Notes under the pieces: generated by a model | The model's database searches: none | What the model saw: only the letters and a program-made list of their open reading frames with translations | Told to the model about the DNA's origin: nothing | Assembly: GCF_000145255.1 (NCBI RefSeq) | Contig: NC_014394.1 | Location: 2,294,001 to 2,358,000 of the forward strand | Length of the DNA: 64,000 nucleotides | Reading direction: 5' to 3' | From: Gallionella capsiferriformans ES-2 | GTDB lineage: Bacteria; Pseudomonadota; Gammaproteobacteria; Burkholderiales; Gallionellaceae | Position numbers and translations under genes: made by a program | In this document: positions 1 to 8,422 of the stretch, one piece after another | Layout of the letters: each line of letters starts with the position of its first letter | Position numbering within the stretch: the first letter of the stretch is position 1

Positions 1-1804
1 TATCGAGGAACAATACGGCACCATACGAACCGCTGCGCGCTGAAACCGACAACGCTAGGTGCAGCCGGTCCAGCAATAAACGCCGGTTAGGCAATTGCGT
101 GAGCACATCGTAAAAAGCGAGATTGCGAATCTCTTCCTCCGCCCGTTTTCGCTCGCTGATGTCGCTAAAAATACTGACATATTCAGTCGTCTCGCCCAGT
201 ATATTTTTGACTGCGGTAATCGTCAGATTTTTTGGATAAATATGCCCGTCTTTATGCCTGTCCCACAACTCGCCGGACCACGTACCGTTAGCCACGAGCT
301 GCTGCCACATTTCGACGTAGAACGCACTGTCCTGACACCCAGAACTTAAAAAACGGGGGTTTTTTCCCAGCACCTCTTCCGCACAATAGCCTGTCGTGTC
401 TTGGAACGCTTGATTAACACGGATGATATTCGCACGCGCATCGGTAATCAAAATCGCTTCATGCGTTTCAAACGTGGTCGCGGCAATGCGCAAATACTCC
501 TGCGCATCACGCAAGGCTTTTTCAATATGCTCCCGCTCGATAATTTCTTCCTGCAATTGCTCGTTGCTCACTTGCAATTCCCGCGTGCGCTCGTCCACAC
601 GCCCTTCCAGCGAACGATACGAGAATTGCAAATTTTCGGTCATACGGTTGAAATTTTGTGCCAACGTACCAATCTCATCTGAGCCTGATTCCTCCACTCG
701 CCGGCTTAAATCGCCTCGGGCAATTTCATCCGCAGTAGATGAAAAACGTTTAATGCGAATGACGAGCTGGCGCCCCAAAAAAAATGCAACCAAGCCCCCC
801 AGCACGGTCAAAACGAACAAAATACCCAGCAAATTTCTTCGTTGTTGATACAGCGGTGCGAACACCTCATCGGCATCAATTTTAACCACCATCCCCCAGC
901 GTAATTCAGGCAAATAACGCCAGGCAGCCAGCACTTCAACACCGCGATAGTCCTCCACAATGCCGCCGGACTGAATGCCCGAGAGTGCTTGACGCATCGG
1001 CAACGGTACTCGGGCAAAATCTCTCGGCTTGAATAAATCCAGCTCAACTTCACGTTGCAGCGGGGCAATGTACTTCACGTGCTGGGTATCATAGTAAGTG
1101 GCGATAACCGTTTCGCCCGTTTTACCCAGCCCCACATTGTCGCTTGCGACATGATAAATCTGCTGCGTATCGAGCTGAAAAGCCAGCACGCCCTGCAATA
1201 CACCGCCACGGATAATCGGCACACTGATAAATGCAGCCTTCGCTCTGGAGGGCATATATTTCTCTATATCGGAAATACCGCTTTCCAGCGTCATGCGCGA
1301 CTGGTTAAATACCCGCGCTAAGCCCGTTTCACGATAAGGACCGCTGATCAGATTGGTGGCAAAATCATCCTCATGCTGGTAGGTGAAGATAATTTCGCCT
1401 TCGGGCGTAATCAAAAACACATCGTAAAAAAGCGTACTGTCGCCATTGCCAATGTAGGCGGCAAAACTATTTTGAAAGGGTTTAGCCGCATTCAGATATT
1501 GCGCCGAACGGCTCCCCTGTTGCGAGTAAGCGTGCAATAAAACCGGCATCGCTTCGTCGATTAATTTACTGCGCGACAACAACCACGCGTCTTCACGACG
1601 CTCAGCCAGATACGTTTTGATTTCCAGCGTTTTCTTGTCAGATAAAAGGTTTAAGCGCGTCAGCGTTTCGTAGCGTAAGGCTTCCCCGCTCTTTTCCAGA
1701 CTCAAGTAACCAAACAAAGCCAACGGCAATAGGGCGACAACCACAAACCAAAGCACCAGCCGCCAGGTAATCGTGAGATTTTTTAGCCTGAATATCGGCC
1801 TCAT
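1..1804 (-). CDS. Membrane-bound sensor diguanylate cyclase (dCache-HAMP-PAS-GGDEF), C-terminus cut by window edge
   Basis: The frame is open from an ATG at 1804 to base 1 with no stop, giving about 600 residues. In order: a membrane segment near residues 12-32; a periplasmic sensor of about 290 residues resembling dCache/PDC domains; a second membrane segment near 323-345; a HAMP linker; a coiled coil; a PAS domain near 440-560 (it contains ILITDARANIIRVNQAF); and the beginning of a GGDEF domain (FYDVLTQLPNRRLLLDRL). The GGDEF active site lies beyond the window, so cyclase activity, and any EAL domain after it, cannot be judged. Its ATG overlaps the stop of the upstream binding-protein gene as ATGA, so the two are probably co-translated. 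I infer that the pair senses a periplasmic ligand and changes c-di-GMP. Confidence 0.85.
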   Translation of the reverse strand, partial: MRPIFRLKNLTITWRLVLWFVVVALLPLALFGYLSLEKSGEALRYETLTRLNLLSDKKTLEIKTYLAERREDAWLLSRSKLIDEAMPVLLHAYSQQGSRSAQYLNAAKPFQNSFAAYIGNGDSTLFYDVFLITPEGEIIFTYQHEDDFATNLISGPYRETGLARVFNQSRMTLESGISDIEKYMPSRAKAAFISVPIIRGGVLQGVLAFQLDTQQIYHVASDNVGLGKTGETVIATYYDTQHVKYIAPLQREVELDLFKPRDFARVPLPMRQALSGIQSGGIVEDYRGVEVLAAWRYLPELRWGMVVKIDADEVFAPLYQQRRNLLGILFVLTVLGGLVAFFLGRQLVIRIKRFSSTADEIARGDLSRRVEESGSDEIGTLAQNFNRMTENLQFSYRSLEGRVDERTRELQVSNEQLQEEIIEREHIEKALRDAQEYLRIAATTFETHEAILITDARANIIRVNQAFQDTTGYCAEEVLGKNPRFLSSGCQDSAFYVEMWQQLVANGTWSGELWDRHKDGHIYPKNLTITAVKNILGETTEYVSIFSDISERKRAEEEIRNLAFYDVLTQLPNRRLLLDRLHLALSVSARSGSYGAVLFLD

Positions 1805-3048
1805 GGCAACACTTCCGGCAACCCGCGCTGCATAACCAGCCATTCCGCACGACTGCGATAGCCGGGAAAGGGCGCAGGTTGTAACGGTTTTTCGGAACGC
1901 CAGACAATTTCAAATTGACCATCCGAGCTCGCGCGAGCGATATAGGCTGCTTTCCATAAATGCCGGGTGTCATGATCAACGGCCACTATCCCTTCAGGCG
2001 CCAGATAAGTTTGCTGCGCCAATGTGATTTTAACCGAGGAAAGATCGTCGGATTTTACGCTGCGCATCGCCTCGACCCAAAGTTTCACACCAATATAGGA
2101 GGCTTCCATCGGATCATCCAGCACGCGATCTGCGCCAAATCGCTGTTTAAAACGCGCCACAAATTTTTTGTTGTCTGGCGTTGCCAAACTCTGAAAATAG
2201 TTCCATGCCGCGTAATGCCCCACCATCAATTCCGCGCCCATCGCCGCCAACTCAACTTCGGCGATACTGGTAGAAAACACGGGCGTTGTTTCAGACGAAA
2301 TACCCGCTTCACGCAACGCGCGGAAAAATTGCTGATTGCTGTCGCCATTGAGTGTGTTAATCACGAAATCAGGATGCTGTGCAGCAATCTCTTTCACAAC
2401 CACCGCCAAATCACTCGATCCCAGCGGCACATATCGCTCGCCCAGCAACTTGCCGCCTTGCGCCAGTAACACGTCTTTAACCATTAGATTAGCCGTGTGT
2501 GGAAAAATGTAATCGGAACCGACCAGATAGAAGCGATTACCGGTGTTTTGCAACGCCCACAACGCCATCGGAATAATTTGCTGGTTGGGTGCCGCACCGG
2601 TATAGATAATGTCGGGCGATTGCTCAAGCCCCTCGTATTGCACCGGATAAAACAGCAGATGACGGTGCTTTTCGATAACCGGCTTTACCGCTTTGCGACA
2701 CGCTGATGTCCAGCAACCGAACAGGGCTTGCACCCCGTCCTGAGTGATCAGTTTTTCAGCTTGTTGTGCGCAGTAATCAGCATCGGAACGGCAGTCGGCA
2801 GTCACTATTTCAATCTGCCGCCCGTCAACTCCGCCCGCTTGGTTTTCCTCTTCAACCGCCAGCCGCAAAGCATCAACCAACGGCCTTTCACTGGTCGCCA
2901 TCGTACCCGTCAGAGAATGCAACACGCCAATCTTCAGTTTCGGTTTAGCCTGCTCTTGCTGAAAATACAATAGCGCGATACTGAACAGTGCAAGCATCGC
3001 CAAAACAACACTTACCCAACTTATTTTTGGACATTCCGTGCGTTGCAT
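1801..3048 (-). CDS. Periplasmic substrate-binding protein, urea/amide/branched-chain amino acid type (UrtA/AmiC-like)
   Basis: 415 residues. Residues 12-30 form a hydrophobic signal or membrane anchor without a lipobox. The mature part starts KLKIGVLHSLTGTMATSE, the usual opening of type I periplasmic binding proteins of the Peripla_BP_5/6 group, and LLFYPVQYEGLEQSPDIIY is typical of UrtA/AmiC-like proteins. No permease or ATPase genes follow; the next gene, overlapping by four bases, is a membrane diguanylate cyclase. That context suggests a ligand-sensing role rather than transport, which is inference. The ligand could be urea, a short-chain amide or an amino acid. An uncleaved N-terminal anchor would keep the protein beside its membrane partner. 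Confidence 0.8.
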   Translation of the reverse strand: MQRTECPKISWVSVVLAMLALFSIALLYFQQEQAKPKLKIGVLHSLTGTMATSERPLVDALRLAVEEENQAGGVDGRQIEIVTADCRSDADYCAQQAEKLITQDGVQALFGCWTSACRKAVKPVIEKHRHLLFYPVQYEGLEQSPDIIYTGAAPNQQIIPMALWALQNTGNRFYLVGSDYIFPHTANLMVKDVLLAQGGKLLGERYVPLGSSDLAVVVKEIAAQHPDFVINTLNGDSNQQFFRALREAGISSETTPVFSTSIAEVELAAMGAELMVGHYAAWNYFQSLATPDNKKFVARFKQRFGADRVLDDPMEASYIGVKLWVEAMRSVKSDDLSSVKITLAQQTYLAPEGIVAVDHDTRHLWKAAYIARASSDGQFEIVWRSEKPLQPAPFPGYRSRAEWLVMQRGLPEVLP

Positions 3049-3586
3049 TTTAAAGTTCGATACCTATTGAGTGAACGCAGAAAAACGACTGCCGTTTGCG
3101 GCACAAACAAAAGCGACAGGCGTCGCGATAAAAACACATTCCAAAATTAGCTGGCCGCCTGTAGCTCACACCTGCAACTTGCAACCATCTTGCAGCAAAG
3201 CGGCACTCCCGGTCAATCGAATTCAGCATGACATGAACGATGGACTTTTTAAAGATTGCCTCGTCCGGCCTGGCCGAATACTGGATGGCAATACCCCCCT
3301 TCCACCGCCGTCATCCTAGCCTCCCTGGTCAAAAATTTCGGACAGGACTTGAACTCGCGAGTCGTGGCTCATATTTATGAGTCACAGCATCTCCATGACA
3401 TACTGTAAAATCTTCCCAAATTCATTTAACCCTCAGGCCAAGCATTCCGATGTGAGTCTCTGATCCCCACTATTTTTCAATGCGCTGTTCCGGCGAAGCT
3501 GTCGGGATCGCCGCTATGCGTTTCAACCATTAAGAATCATTTAGCGCCCCGAAAAATCACGGGCGCGATTCTCTATTGAGGTCGCC
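3049..3586. other. Intergenic region between divergent genes
   Basis: About 540 bases separate the leftward binding-protein operon from the rightward SulP gene, so promoters for both should lie here. A short inverted repeat (TGGCTCATATTTATGAGTCA) is at about 3366-3385. A GC-rich hairpin, GCGCCC with GGGCGC, sits about 20 bases before the SulP start. A GTG-started 82-codon frame at 3071-3319 has no recognisable features. I see no RNA gene that I can support. Confidence 0.5.
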
Positions 3587-5107
3587 ATGAACATTCAAAA
3601 TTTCGCCGAAGCTAAAACTAATCTATTGAGCGGTCTGACGGTCGCACTCGCGCTGGTTCCCGAAGCTATCGCCTTTGCGCTGGTGGCGCATGTGCATCCA
3701 CTGGTCGGGTTGTATGCCGCCTTTATGGTAAGTCTCATTACTTCGCTGATCGGTGGTCGGCCCGGTATGATTTCCGGTGCGACGGGTGCCTTGGCGGTGG
3801 TGATGGTCGCATTGGTGGTACAGCACGGCGTGGAATATCTGTTCGCCACCGTCGTGCTGATGGGCATGCTGCAAATTTTGTTCGGGCTGGCCCGGTTCGG
3901 CAAATTCATCCGCATGGTGCCGCATCCGGTGATGCTGGGTTTCGTGAACGGCCTCGCCATCGTGATCTTTCTGGCACAACTGAACCATTTTAAAGTAACT
4001 GCCGCCGATGGCACGACGCGCTGGATGCAGGGTGCGCCGCTATTCACGATGCTGGGATTGATCGTGCTGACCATGACGATCATCTACCTGTTACCCAAGT
4101 TCACCAAAATCATTCCATCCACCCTGGCAGCGATTGCGACCGTCTCGGCGCTGGTGATCTTTGCCGGCATCGAGACCAAAACCGTGGGGGATCTGGCATC
4201 CATCAAGGGCAGCCTACCTCAATTCCATCTGCCGGATGTGCCCTTGAATCTGGAAACATTGAAGATCATTTTCCCCTATAGCCTGATCCTCGCCGGAATC
4301 GGCCTGATTGAATCCCTGCTGACGCTTAACCTGATCGACGATATGACACAAACGCGCGGTAAACCGAATCGCGCCAGCATCGGACAGGGGGTCGCTAACG
4401 TGGTGACCGGCTTCTTCGGCGGCATGGGCGGTTGCGCCATGATCGGACAAAGCATGATCAACGTGACCAACGGCGCAGTAAAAAACCTCTCCGGTATCGC
4501 CGCTGCATTATTCTTACTGAGCTTCATCCTGTTTGCCTCCAGCTGGATCGAGATGATTCCGCTGGCGGCGCTGATCGGTTTGATGTTCGTGGTGTCGGAA
4601 AAAACGTTCGAGTGGGGCAGCTTCCGTCTGTTTGGCAAAGTGCCCCACGCTGATTTGCTGGTGATTATCACGGTAGCGGTGGTAACGGTCATCACCGATC
4701 TTGCCATCGCCGTCATTGCCGGCGTCATCATCTCGGCACTGGTGTTTGCGTGGCAGCATGCCAAGAACATCGAGGTACGCGTGAGCACCGATGAGCATGA
4801 TTGGAAACTGTATGAGCTGCATGGTTCGCTGTTTTTCGCCTCGACGCAGAATTTCCTTGCACTGTTCACGCCCAAAGATGACCCAACTGATGTGGTGATC
4901 GACTTCAAGAACGCACGCGTCAAAGATCACTCCGCGCTGGAAGCGATCGATATGCTCGCGGAACGCTATACCCAACTGGGCAAGAAGCTGCACCTGCGCC
5001 ACCTAAGCCCGGACTGTCTGGAACTGCTCGATAAGGCGAAGGGCATGATAGAAGTGAACGTGCTGGAAGACCCTCTGTATCATCCGGCGGATAATCGCCT
5101 GGGCTGA
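3587..5107 (+). CDS. SulP-family inorganic anion transporter with C-terminal STAS domain
   Basis: 506 residues, close to the family norm. The N-terminal half has the SulP signature region (LVPEAIAFALVAHVHPLVGL and GGRPGMISGATGALAVVMV) followed by many hydrophobic segments. The last 110 or so residues form a STAS domain with a DHSALEAID stretch, where STAS regulatory serines usually sit. Family members carry sulfate, bicarbonate or other small anions in symport with Na+ or H+; the sequence does not settle which. The ATG follows GAGG at 7-base spacing. It stands alone, divergent from the genes to its left, and no carbonic anhydrase or sulfate-assimilation gene is adjacent. Confidence 0.9.
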   Translation: MNIQNFAEAKTNLLSGLTVALALVPEAIAFALVAHVHPLVGLYAAFMVSLITSLIGGRPGMISGATGALAVVMVALVVQHGVEYLFATVVLMGMLQILFGLARFGKFIRMVPHPVMLGFVNGLAIVIFLAQLNHFKVTAADGTTRWMQGAPLFTMLGLIVLTMTIIYLLPKFTKIIPSTLAAIATVSALVIFAGIETKTVGDLASIKGSLPQFHLPDVPLNLETLKIIFPYSLILAGIGLIESLLTLNLIDDMTQTRGKPNRASIGQGVANVVTGFFGGMGGCAMIGQSMINVTNGAVKNLSGIAAALFLLSFILFASSWIEMIPLAALIGLMFVVSEKTFEWGSFRLFGKVPHADLLVIITVAVVTVITDLAIAVIAGVIISALVFAWQHAKNIEVRVSTDEHDWKLYELHGSLFFASTQNFLALFTPKDDPTDVVIDFKNARVKDHSALEAIDMLAERYTQLGKKLHLRHLSPDCLELLDKAKGMIEVNVLEDPLYHPADNRLG

Positions 5108-5325
5108 TAGTTTGCCTGGCTTGACTCATAGTGCAGCAGATAATTTTTCAGGATTCACGCTCATGGAACGCAGCGCTGAACTAAAATCGACTCCGGCACC
5201 TTTGATTTTGTTGTTTCCTGCACTATGCCTAGCAATATGCAGCATATTTACATCAGGTGCCGTATAATTAGGCATCTGATTTAATTGATTTAATTTTTTG
5301 ACACCCCAGTGGGGGCTTAAGAATA

Positions 5326-5373
5326 CGACCGTTAATTCGCAGGTCGTAGATTCGAAGCCTGCCCGGGGAGCCA
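5326..5373 (+). pseudogene. 3' remnant of tRNA-Asn(GTT), possible attachment-site scar
   Basis: The sequence matches the 3' half of a bacterial tRNA-Asn: anticodon region GTTAAT, then CGCAGGTCGTAG, a T-loop-like TTCGAA and the acceptor end CCCGGGGAGCCA with encoded CCA. The matching 5' half (D-arm and 5' acceptor strand) is absent upstream, so no mature tRNA can form. A good terminator follows 17 bases later, as after a real tRNA gene. Fragments like this are left when an element integrates into, or excises imprecisely from, a tRNA gene; that origin is inferred. Confidence 0.6.
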
Positions 5374-5390
5374 GACATAGCAAGTAATCA

Positions 5391-5420
5391 GGCCATCCTT
5401 TGAGATGGCCTTTTGTTTTT
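5391..5420 (+). terminator. Rho-independent terminator after tRNA-Asn remnant
   Basis: GGCCATC, a loop (CTTTGA), GATGGCC, then TTTTGTTTTTT: a 7-bp stem followed by a T-rich tract on the plus strand. Confidence 0.8.
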
Positions 5421-5582
5421 TAGCGCAAATCCCTGAGCGCTGGCGACAAAGCATTCAAGAACGCCCGGGGCGCAAGACAGGATCGCGTCGCGGTTGTTTT
5501 ATCAGAACCAGAGTCCAACGGGCGACCCCTTCAGCGAAGAAGGAGCCCCGTGGATTTCAACTCATATTAAGGAGCAATACCC

Positions 5583-6119
5583 GTGACCAATGCACAACGC
5601 AAAGCACTCAAACGCATGGCTGAAATGAACGCATCAGGTAACATCAGCCAACCTCTCCCAACGCACAGCAGCGCGTTTCAGCCGCATGAGGCAGGCGCAT
5701 ATTACCTGGCGACGGTGGCGACGGTCGGCAAGGTCGTCAATCTATTTGCCATGGACATCGAGCCGCCCGTTTACACCTACACCATCACCACCATTGATTT
5801 TGAACAGGACCCCGATACCGGCAAATGGTTCTGGTTTGATGGCCGTGAAAAACTATCCCCGCGCAAAAATCAGGATGGTTGGCGTCTTGGCAGCAAGACG
5901 TTATATGACACCCGCGAAAGCGCAGAGGCTGAGCTTCAGCGCATGATGGACAAAAACGGTGACCGGATAACCCGGGTACATGACCTGCCAGACTGCATGA
6001 CTAAGCTGAAAAAGATCCGTAGTTCCCACCATCCAGACCGCAACAACCCCGATTCCGACCATGATCTGTATCAGGCGGTTATCGAGAAAATTGACAGGAT
6101 GCGTGCGGTAAGCGCGTAA
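5583..6119 (+). CDS. Hypothetical protein with C-terminal J-domain-like HPD motif
   Basis: 178 residues from a GTG preceded by AAGGAG at 8-base spacing. The middle (FDGREKLSPRKNQDGWRLGS) belongs to no family I recognise. Near the C-terminus, KLKKIRSSHHPDRNNPDSD followed by a helix (LYQAVIEKIDRMRA) resembles helix II, the HPD loop and helix III of a DnaJ J-domain; helix I is weak or missing. If real, it could act as a minimal DnaK co-chaperone, but this rests on a short motif. The gene stands alone between a tRNA-Asn remnant and a strong terminator, which hints at acquired DNA. Confidence 0.6.
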   Translation: MTNAQRKALKRMAEMNASGNISQPLPTHSSAFQPHEAGAYYLATVATVGKVVNLFAMDIEPPVYTYTITTIDFEQDPDTGKWFWFDGREKLSPRKNQDGWRLGSKTLYDTRESAEAELQRMMDKNGDRITRVHDLPDCMTKLKKIRSSHHPDRNNPDSDHDLYQAVIEKIDRMRAVSA

Positions 6120-6132
6120 AGCCTGACCGAAC

Positions 6133-6160
6133 AACCCACCCTTGCCCGGTGGGTTTTTTA
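6133..6160 (+). terminator. Rho-independent terminator after the HPD-motif gene
   Basis: AACCCACC, loop CTTGCCC, GGTGGGTT, then a T run: an 8-bp stem ending about 14 bases after the stop codon. The rest of the gap to the amt gene (to 6434) shows no gene or repeat that I can support. Confidence 0.85.
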
Positions 6161-6434
6161 ATGGCTAAACATCGCACCGCGCAACGTTCATTAAATTGAT
6201 TTAGGTATGGTGTCTGATGGCACATTGCCGAAGACTGTTCCACACAATGTAATGGACAGTCAATAGAAGTGACGGGCATTAAGGGCTGCTTCGGCCATAG
6301 CAGAAGCTCAAAAATCGTTCGGAATTAGAAAACGGCGACTAGGCCTTCAAAGCACAGTCGCCGATTTCAATTTATGTCACGGACAGTACCACAGCCATTC
6401 AAGACTTTATTGTCACGAAACAATCACGCATAAC

Positions 6435-7637
6435 CTACCAGCCGGATTCGCGCTCCGGAGTTGCGGTGATTTTATGGATGCTCAAGTCGGCGCCGTTAAA
6501 TTCTTCTTCGGCGTCGAGACGAATCCCGACAAACCTCTTTAGTGCTCCGTAGACCAGATAGCCGCCAGCAAAAGCGATGCCAACGCCCATCAGCGTGCCG
6601 ATTAACTGGGACATGAAGCTGACGCCCCCAATGCCGCCGAACGCTTTCAGGCCGAAAATGCCTGCGGCGATACCGCCCCATGCACCGCACAAACCGTGCA
6701 ATGGCCAGACACCCAGCACATCGTCAATTTTCCAGCGGTTTTGCGTCAGGGTAAACATCACCACAAACAAGCCGCCCGCCACTGCCCCCACCACCAATGC
6801 ACCAAGAGGGTGCATCAAGTCGGAACCGGCACACACGGCAACGAGACCCGCTAACGGGCCGTTATGCACGAAGCCCGGATCGTTCTTACCGGCCCATAAT
6901 GCAGCTAACGTACCGCCGACCATCGCCATCAGTGAATTAACCGCAACCAGACCGCTGATATTGTTGATCGTTTGCGCCGACATCACGTTAAAACCGAACC
7001 AGCCCACCGTGAGTATCCAGGCACCCAGCGCGAGAAAAGGAATACTCGAGGGTGGATGTGCGGAGATGCGCCCTTCCTTGTTGTAGCGACCGCGACGCGC
7101 GCCAAGCAGCAGCACGGCAGCAAGGCCGATCCACCCGCCCACAGCATGCACCACCACAGAACCTGCGAAATCGTGAAACTCAGCGCCAAAGGTCGCATGC
7201 AACCAGTCCTGAATGCCGAAGCGGTGATTCCAGGCGATGCCTTCAAAAAACGGATACACGAAGCCCACCAGCATAAAAGTGGCCGCCATCTGCGGGTTAA
7301 ATTTAGCCCGTTCTGCAATTCCGCCCGACACGATCGCCGGAATGGCCGCTGCGAACGTCAGCAGAAAGAAGAATTTAACCAGTTCATAGCCACTTTTTTG
7401 AACCAGCTGTTCGGCACCGGTAAAGAAATGTGCACCATAAGCGATCAGGTAACCGATGAAAAAATAGGCTAAGGTGGATACGGAAAAATCCGTCAGTATC
7501 TTGACCAGCGCATTAACCTGATTCTTCTTGCGCACCGTGCCCAATTCAAGAAAAGCGAATCCGGCATGCATCGCAAGCACCATGATCGCCCCGAGTAAAA
7601 TAAAAAGGACATCGTTACTGGTTTGTAAATTTTCCAT
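6435..7637 (-). CDS. amt: Ammonium transporter, Amt/Rh family
   Basis: 400 residues with about eleven hydrophobic segments and no cleaved signal peptide. Conserved pore features are visible: the aspartate in FHDFAGS (D157), the twin pore histidines in VVVHAVGG (H164) and WPLHGLCG (H314), and the segments GGIAERAKF and FGFNVMSAQ. It conducts NH4+/NH3 across the inner membrane. No glnK/PII gene is adjacent, unlike many amtB loci. Upstream lie a near-consensus sigma-54 promoter and two NtrC-type boxes, so induction under nitrogen limitation is strongly indicated. The C-terminal tail is polar (LDAEEEFNGADLSIHKI), as in PII-regulated Amt proteins. Confidence 0.95.
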   Translation of the reverse strand: MENLQTSNDVLFILLGAIMVLAMHAGFAFLELGTVRKKNQVNALVKILTDFSVSTLAYFFIGYLIAYGAHFFTGAEQLVQKSGYELVKFFFLLTFAAAIPAIVSGGIAERAKFNPQMAATFMLVGFVYPFFEGIAWNHRFGIQDWLHATFGAEFHDFAGSVVVHAVGGWIGLAAVLLLGARRGRYNKEGRISAHPPSSIPFLALGAWILTVGWFGFNVMSAQTINNISGLVAVNSLMAMVGGTLAALWAGKNDPGFVHNGPLAGLVAVCAGSDLMHPLGALVVGAVAGGLFVVMFTLTQNRWKIDDVLGVWPLHGLCGAWGGIAAGIFGLKAFGGIGGVSFMSQLIGTLMGVGIAFAGGYLVYGALKRFVGIRLDAEEEFNGADLSIHKITATPERESGW

Positions 7638-7673
7638 ATCGGCTCACTGAACAATCGAATATCTTAAATTAAA

Positions 7674-7689
7674 AGCAAAATACGTACCA
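7674..7689 (-). promoter_or_regulatory. Sigma-54 (-24/-12) promoter for amt
   Basis: Read on the minus strand: TGGTACGTATTTTGCT, which fits TGGCACG-N4-TTGCW with one change and exactly 10 bp between the GG and GC dinucleotides. It ends about 37 bases before the amt ATG, and enhancer-like NtrC boxes lie at a suitable distance upstream. Confidence 0.8.
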
Positions 7690-7752
7690 GATCACCAGCA
7701 CGTTGTTTTTATTATCTAAAAATAAATTCGTGGCAATTCAATCGCGAAGATC

Positions 7753-7767
7753 GCACCAAGCCGGTGC
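7753..7767. promoter_or_regulatory. NtrC-type enhancer box 1
   Basis: GCACCAAGCCGGTGC, a perfect GCACC-N5-GGTGC dyad matching the enteric NtrC site layout. Its centre is about 97 bases upstream of the transcription start predicted from the sigma-54 promoter. Confidence 0.75.
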
Positions 7768-7793
7768 AAAATTTACATTGATCGTAAAAATCC

Positions 7794-7808
7794 GCACCCA
7801 ATTGGTGC
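7794..7808. promoter_or_regulatory. NtrC-type enhancer box 2
   Basis: GCACCCAATTGGTGC, the same dyad, with its centre 41 bases (about four helical turns) from box 1 and about 138 bases upstream of the predicted start. It lies just after the stop codon of the Nudix gene. The paired spacing resembles the glnA enhancer of enteric bacteria. Confidence 0.75.
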
Positions 7809-7814
7809 GCAAAA

Positions 7815-8360
7815 TCAGCAATGCCAGTTAGCCAAATGCTTTTCCAGCCAGAATATACCGATGATGGTCTTGCTGTCGTTGATTTTACCAACTCGAATCC
7901 ACTCCAACGCGTCCGTAAGCGACAACTCAAACACCTCAAGGAATTCGCCCTCGTCCAGCGTTTGCACCTGCTGGGTGAGCCCCCGCGCCAGATAGTATTC
8001 GATACGCTCATCCGCATAGCCGATACAAGGCCACGTGGTCGCCAGATGCTGCCATTCACGCGCAACGTACCCTGTTTCTTCGAGCAACTCGCGCTGCCCG
8101 GTAATCAGCGTATCTTCACCGTGGTCAATTTTACCTGCGGGGATCTCAAAAAATTCGCGACGGGGGCCGTAGCGGTACTGGCGCTCCATGATCAGATTGC
8201 CGTTATCATTCAGCGCCAATACGGCAACGGCGCCCGGATGCGTGATGTATTCGCGCACACTATCGCTGCCGTCAGGCAGACGGACACGATCCTTTTTAAC
8301 GTGCAACAGACACCCTTCGTAGACGACACTAGATTCGATACAGCTTTCCTGTAAATCCAT
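7815..8360 (-). CDS. nudF: Nudix hydrolase, ADP-ribose pyrophosphatase type
   Basis: 181 residues from the ATG at 8360, chosen because CTGGAG lies 6 bases upstream; an in-frame start 7 codons earlier lacks this. A complete Nudix box (G-x5-E-x7-RE-x2-EE-x-G) spans residues 76-98, including RELLEETGYV. The family member NudF hydrolyses ADP-ribose to AMP and ribose-5-phosphate with Mg2+ bound by the box glutamates. FFEIPAGK before the box is typical of ADP-ribose pyrophosphatases. It follows nuoN on the same strand, 63 bases on, with a hairpin between, so it may be partly co-transcribed with the nuo operon. Substrate assignment is by family. Confidence 0.85.
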   Translation of the reverse strand: MDLQESCIESSVVYEGCLLHVKKDRVRLPDGSDSVREYITHPGAVAVLALNDNGNLIMERQYRYGPRREFFEIPAGKIDHGEDTLITGQRELLEETGYVAREWQHLATTWPCIGYADERIEYYLARGLTQQVQTLDEGEFLEVFELSLTDALEWIRVGKINDSKTIIGIFWLEKHLANWHC

Positions 8361-8380
8361 TTCATACTCCAGAAATAACA

Positions 8381-8401
8381 ACTCCCGCTCGAGGCGGGAG
8401 T
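8381..8401 (-). terminator. Hairpin between nuoN and the Nudix gene, possible terminator
   Basis: ACTCCCGC, loop, GCGGGAGT: a perfect 8-bp stem, followed on the minus strand by TGTTATTT. The T tract is imperfect, so this may attenuate rather than fully stop nuo transcription. Confidence 0.6.
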
Positions 8402-8422
8402 ATGGGTCAGACTAAGGTCAAC

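Larger units (their letters stand above)
5108..5582. other. Intergenic region holding a tRNA remnant
   Basis: 475 bases between the SulP gene and the orphan HPD-motif gene. Apart from the tRNA-Asn 3' remnant and its terminator, listed separately, the stretch has AT-rich runs around 5270-5300 and no convincing gene. The open frame on the minus strand at 5126-5383 overlaps the tRNA remnant and is judged spurious. Confidence 0.5.

Noticed and set aside
3071..3319. 82-codon plus-strand ORF
   Set aside because: No recognisable domain and it lies over the promoter region; GTG start without a clear ribosome-binding site.
3335..3395. tRNA-like stretch on the minus strand (CTCATAA with a TTCAAGT loop)
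   Set aside because: T-stem and acceptor pairing fail, and no D-arm is present; similarity is probably chance.
5126..5383. 85-codon minus-strand ORF
   Set aside because: Overlaps the tRNA-Asn remnant and terminator side and has no known features.
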